Shown piece after piece: positions 1 through 5,747 of a stretch of 5,747 nt of DNA (position 1 is the stretch's first letter; the number at the start of each line of letters is the position of its first letter). Below the pieces are notes generated by a model. The model ran no database searches. It saw only the letters and a list, made by a program, of their open reading frames with translations, and was not told the origin of the DNA. The position numbers were made by a program, and so were the translations under genes. Location: contig JAFAFF010000354.1 in assembly GCA_023423605.1 (NCBI GenBank), forward strand, positions 1 to 5,747. The letters run 5' to 3'. Source of the DNA: Pseudomonadota bacterium (lineage in GTDB: Bacteria > Pseudomonadota > Gammaproteobacteria > Xanthomonadales > Xanthomonadaceae).

Positions 1-561
1 GTACTGTGCAACGCGGTTGAACGCGGCCACCGAGAAGGCGTAGCGCCGGGCGGCGGTCAGCTGGCCATCGTTCGCATCCAGTTCGGCCAGCAGCTCGGCG
101 TACTGGGCGGGGTCGGTGGCCACCGCCACGCGCGCGAAATTCTTCGCCGCCGAACGCAGCATGGCCGGGCCGCCGATGTCGATGTTCTCCACCGCGTCGG
201 CCAAGGTGCAGTCGGCCTTGGCGGTGACCGATTCGAACGGATACAGGTTCAGTACCAGCAGGTCGATGGCGCCGATGCCATGTTCGGCCATCACCGCGTC
301 ATCGGTTCCGGCGCGGCCGAGCAGGCCGCCGTGCACCTTCGGATGCAGTGTCTTGACCCGTCCATCCATCATTTCCGGGAAGCCGGTGATGTCGGCCACG
401 TCCTTCACGGGCAGGCCAGCCTCGCGGATCGCCCGAGCGGTGCCGCCGGTGGAAAGCAGCTCCACGCCGCGTGCGGACAGCGCAGTGGCCAGTTCGATCA
501 GGCCGGTCTTGTCGGAAACGGAAAGCAGGGCCCGGCGAACGGGTAGCAGGTCAGCACTCAT
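1..561 (-). CDS. purH: PurH, bifunctional AICAR transformylase/IMP cyclohydrolase (N-terminal 187 residues, partial)
   Basis: PurH carries out the last two steps of de novo IMP synthesis in the cytoplasm: formylation of AICAR, then ring closure to IMP. Only the N-terminal IMP cyclohydrolase (MGS-like) domain is in the window; the gene runs off the left edge without a stop. Translation from the ATG at 561 matches the family closely: VSDKTG at 15-20, STGGTA at 37-42, [19 protein letters not shown] at 61-79, NLYPF at 105-109 and [17 protein letters not shown] at 125-141. E. coli PurH has 529 residues, so about two thirds, including the AICAR transformylase domain, lies outside. The start is fixed by alignment of the SVSDK region close to the N-terminus; no clear Shine-Dalgarno sequence precedes it. 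It lies 136 bases downstream of fis on the same strand, with a REP-like hairpin between. Identity is secure. Confidence 0.96.
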   Translation of the reverse strand, partial: MSADLLPVRRALLSVSDKTGLIELATALSARGVELLSTGGTARAIREAGLPVKDVADITGFPEMMDGRVKTLHPKVHGGLLGRAGTDDAVMAEHGIGAIDLLVLNLYPFESVTAKADCTLADAVENIDIGGPAMLRSAAKNFARVAVATDPAQYAELLAELDANDGQLTAARRYAFSVAAFNRVAQY

Positions 562-591
562 GGGAGCAGGGCATCAACGGCAGCAGGCGGG

Positions 592-603
592 GCCGATATT
601 GTA
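592..603 (-). promoter_or_regulatory. Candidate purH -10 region
   Basis: Read on the minus strand, TACAAT at 603-598 is a good -10 hexamer about 37 bases upstream of the purH ATG and would give a leader of roughly 30 bases. No convincing -35 hexamer lies 16-18 bases further upstream, where the sequence is GC-rich. It could give purH its own promoter after the REP hairpin, separate from read-through from fis. This is weak evidence based on a single hexamer. Confidence 0.25.
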
Positions 604-637
604 GGCCGTGTGGCCGCTGCGCGGTGCTCTGCGTGGC

Positions 638-653
638 GCCGGGGTCGCCCGGC
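638..653. repeat. Small GC hairpin between fis and purH
   Basis: GCCGGG (638-643) and CCCGGC (648-653) are perfect inverted repeats around a 4-base loop. The hairpin lies 9 bases from the REP-like palindrome at 663-685, so the two may form a stem-loop pair in the fis-purH spacer. Such short GC palindromes also occur by chance in DNA of this composition. No T-run follows on either strand. Confidence 0.35.
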
Positions 654-662
654 TTGTGCGAC

Positions 663-685
663 AGCGGGGCAGAGCCCCGCTCTAC
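663..685 (-). repeat. GTAG-headed REP/SMAG-like palindrome
   Basis: On the minus strand the element reads GTAG (685-682), then AGCGGGGC, a TCT loop and GCCCCGCT, an exact 8-bp stem. The GTAG head directly followed by a GC-rich imperfect or perfect hairpin is the layout of the SMAG family of REP elements known from Stenotrophomonas maltophilia, which are mobilised in trans by RAYT transposases. It starts 12 bases past the fis stop codon, so in RNA it could protect the fis 3' end or reduce read-through into purH. The stem and head are seen directly; family assignment is by resemblance. Confidence 0.7.
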
Positions 686-697
686 GACGATCACGCG

Positions 698-1084
<387 letters not shown>

Positions 1085-1837
1085 TTACATGAACTCGAAA
1101 GTAAATGCCACGGTGGACGCTGCCGGCTCGCGTACCCGGAAGGCGATCTGCGCGCTCTGGCCGGGTTCCAGCGGTGCTGCCTGCGCGGCGTGCGGGCCCA
1201 GGTAATCGGCTGGAGTGAACACGCCAGTGCCGATGACCCGGCCATCGGCGTCGGACAGCGACAAGCGCAGCGTCGGCCAGTCCTGTGCCCAGCGCGCGTC
1301 GTTGCGAAGACTTGCCCGCACCTGCAGGGCGCTGGCATGGCCGGGCAACGGACGCACGTCGCGGCTGGTCATGGTGAACGCGGCAGGTTCGCGCCAGGCC
1401 GGCAGCGAGCAGCCCAGCACGCTGCACAGGCCGGCCACCCAGGGGCGGGTGCCGGCATCGGCGGCCAGCCGCGCGCGGTCGGCGAGCGCGACCTGCAGGA
1501 GGAGCAGCGCCACCAGGCCGGCGATTGCCAGCCATTGCCAGCGCGGCGCCGGCAGTGGCGTGGTCGGCCGCCGCAGGAAAACCGGCTCCTGCGCGGCAGG
1601 AGCCGCAGGTGGCGGCAGGGCAGCGGCTTCGCTGACGGCGGTCACCGCCGGTTCCGGGGCAGCGTCTTCGGTGCTCGCCTGCGGCAGGGCATTGGCATCC
1701 GGGCCATCGCCAACCTTGGCATCCGTATTGCCCACGGCGCCCACCCGCGCGTCATCGCCTTCGCTTTCGCGGGGGGCGGTGGCGGCAGCACGCAGGAACG
1801 TGGCGATGGGGCGGCGCGGTGGCGTGGAATCGGGCAT
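1085..1837 (-). CDS. DUF3426 family single-pass membrane protein, without zinc ribbon
   Basis: This 250-residue protein has a low-complexity Ala/Pro-rich N-terminal half (about 1-95), one hydrophobic membrane segment (about 101-119), and a C-terminal domain with hallmarks of DUF3426: LCSVLGCSLP at 137-146, a hydrophobic strand region with LRNDA at 177-181, then DWPTLRLSLSDADG at 186-199 and FTPADYLG at 207-214. The C-terminal domain is probably periplasmic. Family members usually begin with an MJ0042-type zinc ribbon containing CxxC pairs; here the N-terminus has no cysteine at all. This is not a mis-called start, because an in-frame TGA lies at 1870-1868 with no start codon between it and the ATG at 1837. 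It follows prmA by 45 bases and is likely co-transcribed with it. Its molecular function is unknown. Confidence 0.82.
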   Translation of the reverse strand: MPDSTPPRRPIATFLRAAATAPRESEGDDARVGAVGNTDAKVGDGPDANALPQASTEDAAPEPAVTAVSEAAALPPPAAPAAQEPVFLRRPTTPLPAPRWQWLAIAGLVALLLLQVALADRARLAADAGTRPWVAGLCSVLGCSLPAWREPAAFTMTSRDVRPLPGHASALQVRASLRNDARWAQDWPTLRLSLSDADGRVIGTGVFTPADYLGPHAAQAAPLEPGQSAQIAFRVREPAASTVAFTFEFM

Positions 1838-1882
1838 GCGGAGTGCGAGCGTGGATCCTGTGGCTATTCAATCATGTTCGGG

Positions 1883-2803
1883 TCAGGCGCGGCGCACGCC
1901 GGTGATGCGCATCCAGTCGCCATCGCGGGTGGCCTGCAGGTCGTCGAACCAGCTCGCATAACGCTTCAGCAGGTCGTCTTCCTGGCCGTGCAGGATGCCC
2001 GACAGGGCGATGCGTCCGCCGGGTGCGACGCGCGCGGTCAGCAGTTCGGCCAGTGCATCCAGCGCGGAGGCGAGGATGTTGGCCACCACGATCGGATAGG
2101 TCGCCACGGGTTCGTCCTGCGGCAGGTACACGTGCATGCGTGCCTGCTCACCATTGCGCTCGGCATTGTCTGCGGTAGCGATCAGTGCCTGCGGGTCGTT
2201 GTCCACGCCGATGGCTTCGGCGGCCCCGAGCTTCAACGCTGCCAGCGCGAGGATGCCCGAGCCGCAGCCGAAATCCAGCACACGCTGGTCCTTCAGCAGG
2301 CCTTCGCCGGCCAGAGCGTCCAGCCAGCGCAGGCACAGTGCGGTGGTCGGGTGGGTGCCCGAACCGAACGCCAGGCCCGGGTCCAGCCGCACCACGGCCG
2401 CGTCCGCGGCCTGCGCTGCTGCCGGCAGTTCGTGGTTCCACGGCACGATCCAGGTGCGTTCGCCGAAGGCCAGCGGTTCGAACTGATCCAGCCAGGCACG
2501 TTCCCAGTCTTCGTCCTGCACGGCACGGAAGCTGGCCGAAGACCAGTCCAGATCGGCATCGAAGGCTTCCAGTGCGGCCAGCAATACCAGGCCGTCGGCA
2601 TCGTGCGGGAACAGCGCGCTCAGTACCACGGTGTCCCACAGGGGCGTTTCGCCCACGCCCGGCTCCAGGATCGCCTGCTCGTTGCTGGTATCGGCCTGCG
2701 CGTCGAGCAGGGTCACCGCCAGCGCACCCACGTCCTCCAGTGCGTTTTCGTAGCGGGGCTGGGTGACTTCGGTGCAGCGCAGGGTGATTTCCAGGAACGG
2801 CAT
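1883..2803 (-). CDS. prmA: Ribosomal protein L11 methyltransferase PrmA
   Basis: PrmA uses S-adenosylmethionine to methylate ribosomal protein L11 on several amino groups. From the ATG at 2803 the product has 306 residues, close to the usual 293-300. The N-terminal substrate-recognition domain begins MPFLEITL, as in family members. The methyltransferase domain shows [13 protein letters not shown] at 142-154, the SAM-binding [13 protein letters not shown] at 175-187, the acidic GVDND at 199-203, ANILA at 241-245 and [11 protein letters not shown] at 261-271. The frame stays open to an ATG at 2902, but the extra 33 residues do not resemble PrmA and would overlap the divergent promoter, so the internal ATG was chosen. 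No clear ribosome binding site precedes it. The DUF3426 gene follows 45 bases downstream. Identity is secure. Confidence 0.95.
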   Translation of the reverse strand: MPFLEITLRCTEVTQPRYENALEDVGALAVTLLDAQADTSNEQAILEPGVGETPLWDTVVLSALFPHDADGLVLLAALEAFDADLDWSSASFRAVQDEDWERAWLDQFEPLAFGERTWIVPWNHELPAAAQAADAAVVRLDPGLAFGSGTHPTTALCLRWLDALAGEGLLKDQRVLDFGCGSGILALAALKLGAAEAIGVDNDPQALIATADNAERNGEQARMHVYLPQDEPVATYPIVVANILASALDALAELLTARVAPGGRIALSGILHGQEDDLLKRYASWFDDLQATRDGDWMRITGVRRA

Positions 2804-2847
2804 GGCGGGGAGGCTTCGTCCGGCAAAGAAGGGAATGCTAGACCATC

Positions 2848-2857
2848 CGGGTACCCG
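2848..2857. promoter_or_regulatory. 10-bp perfect palindrome in the prmA upstream region
   Basis: CGGGTACCCG is an exact 10-bp palindrome 45 bases upstream of the prmA start, in the 155-base divergent region between prmA and the plus-strand membrane-protein gene. It is near weak minus-strand promoter-like hexamers (TTTCTG at 2888-2883 and GATAAC at 2866-2861, 16-base spacer), just past the expected start point. It could be an operator, but one short palindrome is not specific evidence. Confidence 0.2.
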
Positions 2858-2919
2858 TCTGTTATCTCGGCGAAGCGTGAGACAGAAAGAGGCGCAGTTC
2901 ATGCAGCGCTGTGACGGCT

Positions 2920-2928
2920 TGCTAGAAT
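2920..2928 (+). promoter_or_regulatory. Extended -10 promoter for the plus-strand membrane-protein cassette
   Basis: TGC followed by TAGAAT (2923-2928) is an extended -10 element matching five of six consensus positions. A start around 2935 would give a leader of about 24 bases before the ATG at 2959. The possible -35 (around 2898-2903) is poor, which extended -10 promoters tolerate. It is the best promoter candidate in the window and faces the right way for the two-gene cassette. Confidence 0.45.
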
Positions 2929-2958
2929 CCGTGCCTTGCCTTATGTGTCCACGACCCT

Positions 2959-3927
2959 ATGGCGTCCGTCCCCGCATTGAAAACCTGGCTTCTGGTGGTG
3001 CCTGCCGTGGCATTGCTCGGCGCGGCAGGCATGCGCATGGGTGGGCATCTGGGCCACACGGGCGGTTCGGAGAGCATGGTGACGGACATGCAGCCAGCCG
3101 ACCTGGACACATCCAGCGCAACTGCCGCCGTTCCGGCCGCGCTCGCGCGCAGGCTTGCGGCCGAATCCGTGCGCGGAGCGCTTCCCTCCGGTCTGCCGCT
3201 GGACATCCGCGCGGACATCGAGGGCGATACCGATCTGTTCGCCTACGCACAACGGCTGCGTTGGCAGGCCGATGCCGGTAATGTCGAAGCGCGCTGGATG
3301 CTGAGCCGCGTGTATGACTACTGCAGCCCCTACGCGAACGACCCCGGTGGTTACCAGCTGGACAACCAGGTGCTGGCCGGCATGGGCAGCGGGGCTTCAT
3401 CCGCGATGGCCGATGCACGGCAGCGGGTGGCGACGCGCTGCGGCGGTTTCGTGAGCAGCGACGGCTTGAACTACTCGCTGGTCTTCCAGCAGCGCCGTCA
3501 GGCCGCGCAGGACGGCAACCTGGCGGCGGAAGCATCGTTGATGGCGGACGGCCAGCCGCTGCAGCGCGATGAAGCCTATCGGCGTGGACTGGTGGAACGG
3601 GTGCGCGATTCACACGATCCCGAGGCGTACATGGCCCTGGCGCCGGCGATGGGCCTGCGTGCGTCGGGTGATCGCGCGATGACCGGCATGGTGGCCGGCG
3701 AGGCGCTGAGCGAGCTGGCGTGGCGCGTGGCAGCCTGCGAGCTGGGTATGCCGTGTGGCGCAGACAGCGTGCTGATGAACAGCTTCTGCGCCAATGGCGG
3801 CATCTGTGCCGAGGATGCCGGACAGGATTTCACTGATTTCGTTTATGACGCTGCGGTATCGCGGCAGGGTGCTGAGAAAATGACCGAATGGGTCGAGCGA
3901 CTGATTGGAAAGAGGGAAAGGCGATGA
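2959..3927 (+). CDS. Hypothetical membrane-anchored protein with C-terminal cysteine pattern
   Basis: I cannot assign a function to this 322-residue protein. A hydrophobic segment at about 9-24 following a lysine suggests a signal peptide or signal anchor, with the remainder exported to the periplasm. Residues about 56-115 are alpha-helical and alanine-rich, and QADAGNVEARWMLSRVYDY (103-121) has a Sel1/TPR-like look, as does QAAQDGNLAAEASL (181-194), but no run of full repeats is present. Six cysteines are at 122, 161, 260, 266, 277 and 283; the last four are spaced C-x5-C-x10-C-x5-C around GMPCG and NGGICAED, which fits disulfides in an oxidising compartment. The ATG at 2959 has no Shine-Dalgarno sequence but lies directly in front of the hydrophobic segment. 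The stop overlaps the start of the next gene (ATGA), indicating translational coupling. GC and codon use resemble the neighbours. Confidence 0.8.
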   Translation: MASVPALKTWLLVVPAVALLGAAGMRMGGHLGHTGGSESMVTDMQPADLDTSSATAAVPAALARRLAAESVRGALPSGLPLDIRADIEGDTDLFAYAQRLRWQADAGNVEARWMLSRVYDYCSPYANDPGGYQLDNQVLAGMGSGASSAMADARQRVATRCGGFVSSDGLNYSLVFQQRRQAAQDGNLAAEASLMADGQPLQRDEAYRRGLVERVRDSHDPEAYMALAPAMGLRASGDRAMTGMVAGEALSELAWRVAACELGMPCGADSVLMNSFCANGGICAEDAGQDFTDFVYDAAVSRQGAEKMTEWVERLIGKRERR

Positions 3928-4289
3928 AGTACCGTCGAATCCTGCATGGGGCGAAGTTCTGGTTCTGGGTGGCGCTGTTCGTTGCCTATTCGGCCGGGGC
4001 GGTCGGCCTGTTGATGATCGATACCCAGGAAGACCGTTACCGACGGCTGTCCACCGTGGAACTCACCAAGGTGCAGTCCACCGCAGACGCGCGCAGCGCC
4101 GGCGCCAGCCAGGTCGCTGCGGTCTACCGCGCGCAGAGCGGCATGCCGTTCGCATCGCTGCCGGCGGGCAGTACCTTCCAGGTGGTGTGGCCGGATGGCT
4201 CCACGGAAACCATGCTGATCGTGGATCCGTCCTCGCCCAACGGCGTACGCCCGGTACCGGGCAGCCAGATTCCTGCAGAAAAGCGCTGA
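3924..4289 (+). CDS. Small single-pass membrane protein, function unknown
   Basis: The 121-residue product begins MKYRRILHGAKFWFW, a positive N-terminus followed by one hydrophobic segment at about 11-32, so it is probably anchored in the inner membrane with a roughly 88-residue periplasmic tail. The tail has a polar helix (about 34-72) and a small beta-like region, STFQVVWPDGSTETMLIVDP at 83-102, ending in PGSQIPAEKR. No cysteine, catalytic motif or known family is evident. The frame extends upstream to 3888, but the ATG at 3924 has a purine-rich ribosome binding site (GAGGGAAAGG, 3912-3921) and overlaps the stop of the preceding gene by one base each way (ATGA), so it was chosen. The two proteins probably act together at the envelope. 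A hairpin and repeat array begins 8 bases after its stop. Confidence 0.8.
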   Translation: MKYRRILHGAKFWFWVALFVAYSAGAVGLLMIDTQEDRYRRLSTVELTKVQSTADARSAGASQVAAVYRAQSGMPFASLPAGSTFQVVWPDGSTETMLIVDPSSPNGVRPVPGSQIPAEKR

Positions 4290-4296
4290 AAGCGCC

Positions 4297-4327
4297 AAAG
4301 GGCGACACCCGCTGGGTGACGCCCTTT
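4297..4327 (+). terminator. Strong interrupted hairpin after the membrane-protein cassette
   Basis: AAAGGGCG (4297-4304) pairs with CGCCCTTT (4320-4327), and inside it CACCC (4306-4310) pairs with GGGTG (4314-4318) around a GCT loop, with a single A:A mismatch between the two stems. The stem has 13 base pairs and starts 8 bases past the stop of the small membrane protein, the usual position of an intrinsic terminator. The T-run is short and partly inside the stem (CCCTTTCC), so termination could be inefficient or the role could be mRNA 3'-end protection. The structure is seen directly; terminator function is inferred. Confidence 0.6.
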
Positions 4328-4328
4328 C

Positions 4329-4458
4329 CAAGGGGGAATGACCCCTTGCCGGAAGGCAATGATCCCTTCCCGGCGGGAGAGCAATCCTCTCCGGTGGGAG
4401 AGCAATCCTTCCCGGTGGGAGAGCAATCCTTCCCGGTGGGAGAGCAATCCTTCCCGGT
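4329..4458. repeat. Tandem 21-bp repeat array of hairpin-forming units
   Basis: The array has a strict 21-bp period. Three units (4396-4416, 4417-4437, 4438-4458) are identical, the unit 4375-4395 differs at two bases, and the units 4333-4353 and 4354-4374 are diverged but in phase. Each unit has a purine-rich half (GGGAGAG), a CAAT-type middle, a pyrimidine-rich half (CCTTCCC or CCTCTCC) and a GGT or GGC link. The diverged units are perfect or near-perfect hairpins with different stems: CAAGGGG/CCCCTTG (4329-4335, 4342-4348), GGAAGG/CCTTCC (4351-4356, 4365-4370) and GGAGAG/CTCTCC (4376-4381, 4387-4392). The three identical units have only a GGGA/TCCC stem with a wobble and a mismatch inside. 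There are no unique spacers, so it is not a CRISPR. It lies wholly between convergent genes. Function is unknown; a structured bidirectional 3' region and a variable-copy minisatellite are both possible. Confidence 0.85.
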
Positions 4459-4459
4459 G

Positions 4460-4482
4460 GGTGACGACCGTTGGTCGTCACC
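4460..4482 (-). terminator. Perfect 10-bp hairpin past the accC stop
   Basis: GGTGACGACC (4460-4469) and GGTCGTCACC (4473-4482) are exact inverted repeats with a GTT loop. The stem begins 8 bases beyond the accC stop codon in the direction of accC transcription and abuts the 21-bp repeat array. Being symmetrical it could act on transcripts from either side, though neither side has a T-run. The inner CGACCGTTGGTCG is like stems of Stenotrophomonas SMAG repeats, but the GTAG head is absent, so it may be a decayed or related element used as the 3' end of accC mRNA. Confidence 0.6.
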
Positions 4483-4490
4483 TCTCCTGC

Positions 4491-5747
4491 TCAGGTCAAC
4501 GCAATGGGTTTGGTCTTGCGTTCGGCCAGGCGCTTTTCCAGGTAATGGATGTTCTGGCCACCGGCCTGGAAGCCCTTGTCGCGCATGATGCGCTGCTGCA
4601 GGGCCACGTTGGTCTTGATGCCTTCCACCACCATCTCGCTCAGCGCCACCCGCATGCGGGCGATGGCGGTCTCGCGGTCGGGACCGTGCACGATCAGCTT
4701 GCCGATCATCGAATCGTAGTTGGACGGCACGCGGTAGCCGGAATAGATGTGCGTATCCACACGCACGCCGGGGCCGCCTGGGGCGTGGAAACCGGTGATC
4801 AGGCCGGGGCTCGGCACGAAGGTTTCCGCGTCTTCGGCGTTGATGCGGCATTCGATGGCATGGCCGTTGAGCACCACGTCGCTCTGCTTGATGGACAGCT
4901 TCTGACCGGCCGCGATCTTCAGCTGCTCCACCACCAGGTCCACGCCAGTGACCATCTCGGTGACCGGGTGTTCCACCTGCACGCGGGTGTTCATTTCGAT
5001 GAAGTAGAAACGGCCATCCTCGAACAGGAATTCGAAGGTGCCGGCGCCGCGGTAGCCGATGCGGATGCACGCTTCCACGCACACCTTGCCGATCTCCTCG
5101 CGCAGCTCCGCAGTGATGCCCGGTGCCGGTGCTTCTTCCACCACCTTCTGGTGACGGCGCTGCATGGAGCAGTCGCGCTCGCCCAGGTGGATGGCGTTGC
5201 CCTGGCCATCGGCCAGTACCTGGATTTCCACATGGCGCGGATTTTCCAGGAACTTCTCCATGTACACCTCACCATTGCCGAACGCGGCCTTGGCTTCGCT
5301 CTTGGTGGTTTCGATGGAGGTCTTCAGCGAGGCTTCGGCATGCACCACGCGCATGCCGCGGCCACCGCCGCCGCCTGCCGCCTTGATGATGACCGGATAG
5401 CCGATCTCGCGGGCGATGCGGGTGTTGGCGACGATATCGTCGCCCAGCGGGCCGCCCGAACCGGGCACGCACGGCACGCCGGCCGCCTTCATGGCACGGA
5501 TCGCTTCCACCTTGTCGCCCATCAGGCGGATGGTGTCGGCCTTCGGGCCGATGAAGACGAAGCCGGACTCTTCCACGCGTTCGGCGAAGTTGGCGTTTTC
5601 GGACAGGAAACCGTAGCCGGGATGGATGGCCTGCGCGTCGGTGACCTCGGCCGCGGCGATCAGCGCCGGGATGTTGAGGTAGCTTTCCGACGAGGGCGCC
5701 GGGCCGATGCAGACCGATTCATCGGCCATGGCCACGTGCTTCAGGTT
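4491..5747 (-). CDS. accC: AccC, biotin carboxylase subunit of acetyl-CoA carboxylase (N-terminus missing, partial)
   Basis: AccC carboxylates biotin on the carrier protein AccB using ATP and bicarbonate, the first half-reaction of acetyl-CoA carboxylase in fatty acid synthesis. The window shows 418 residues and the stop; about 37 N-terminal residues lie beyond the right edge, judged by alignment with E. coli AccC (449 residues). Adding 37 to visible positions gives E. coli numbering, and all main active-site residues are in place: glycine loop GGGGGRGMR (125-133), K122 (K159), H172 (H209), K201 (K238), E239 (E276), E251 (E288), N253 (N290), R255 (R292), E259 (E296) and R301 (R338). The C-terminus ends KTKPIALT, a few residues longer than in E. 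coli. accB normally lies immediately upstream, outside this window. The gene is convergent with the membrane-protein cassette. Identity is secure. Confidence 0.98.
   Translation of the reverse strand, partial: NLKHVAMADESVCIGPAPSSESYLNIPALIAAAEVTDAQAIHPGYGFLSENANFAERVEESGFVFIGPKADTIRLMGDKVEAIRAMKAAGVPCVPGSGGPLGDDIVANTRIAREIGYPVIIKAAGGGGGRGMRVVHAEASLKTSIETTKSEAKAAFGNGEVYMEKFLENPRHVEIQVLADGQGNAIHLGERDCSMQRRHQKVVEEAPAPGITAELREEIGKVCVEACIRIGYRGAGTFEFLFEDGRFYFIEMNTRVQVEHPVTEMVTGVDLVVEQLKIAAGQKLSIKQSDVVLNGHAIECRINAEDAETFVPSPGLITGFHAPGGPGVRVDTHIYSGYRVPSNYDSMIGKLIVHGPDRETAIARMRVALSEMVVEGIKTNVALQQRIMRDKGFQAGGQNIHYLEKRLAERKTKPIALT

Noticed and set aside
116..604. Plus-strand open frame of 162 codons opposite purH
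   Set aside because: It is fully antisense to conserved PurH sequence and low in complexity (Ser/Ala/Arg).
601..615. A second GTAG-headed element on the plus strand (GTAG followed by GGCC-GTGT-GGCC)
   Set aside because: The stem is only 4 bp, overlaps the GTAG itself and the purH -10 candidate, and does not resemble a REP stem well enough.
2804..2902. N-terminal extension of PrmA to an ATG at 2902
   Set aside because: The extra 33 residues do not look like PrmA, and the protein from the ATG at 2803 begins exactly as family members do.
1190..2914. A 574-codon open frame on the plus strand antisense to prmA and the DUF3426 gene
   Set aside because: It is the complement of two well-supported genes in GC-rich DNA, where antisense frames often stay open. 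Its product has no recognisable domains and it shares the codon-position bias of the opposite strand.
4329..4458. CRISPR array
   Set aside because: The 21-bp units are directly adjacent and there are no unique spacers of constant length between repeats; no cas genes are nearby.
3843..4588. Long frames on both strands through the repeat array (3905-4588 plus, 3843-4481 minus)
   Set aside because: A 21-bp period keeps frames open as heptads in any frame lacking a stop. The rest of each frame is antisense to or out of phase with supported genes and starts inside them.

Overview
The window looks like chromosomal DNA from a Xanthomonadaceae bacterium, most likely Stenotrophomonas. The reasons are the high GC content, the strongly gammaproteobacterial PurH, Fis, PrmA and AccC sequences, and a palindrome headed by GTAG (663-685) that matches the SMAG/REP elements typical of S. 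maltophilia. The genus is inferred; the four housekeeping identities are secure.

Minus-strand housekeeping block, in order of transcription: accC (biotin carboxylase, 5747 to 4491, N-terminus outside the window), prmA (ribosomal protein L11 methyltransferase, 2803-1883), a DUF3426 single-pass membrane protein (1837-1085), fis (nucleoid protein, 973-698) and the 5' part of purH (561-1, running off the left edge). The order acc-prmA-DUF3426-fis-purH matches the pseudomonad neighbourhood, but dusB, which precedes fis there, is missing and the DUF3426 protein has no zinc-ribbon N-terminus.

Between prmA and accC lies a two-gene plus-strand cassette (2959-3927 and 3924-4289) joined by an ATGA stop/start overlap. 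Both products have an N-terminal membrane segment and a predicted periplasmic remainder. Neither has a function I can recognise. The first carries four C-terminal cysteines in a C-x5-C-x10-C-x5-C pattern. The cassette has a plausible extended -10 promoter and is divergent from prmA and convergent with accC.

The most unusual structure is the 201-base convergent intergenic region 4290-4490. It holds a strong 13-bp interrupted hairpin, then about six tandem 21-bp units (three identical, one with two changes, the outer ones diverged), then a perfect 10-bp hairpin just past the accC stop. The units are built from alternating purine-rich and pyrimidine-rich halves. The diverged units keep internal complementarity although their stem sequences differ, and each half can also pair with its other neighbour. 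This suggests selection on RNA or DNA structure rather than coding, perhaps as a bidirectional 3'-end region.
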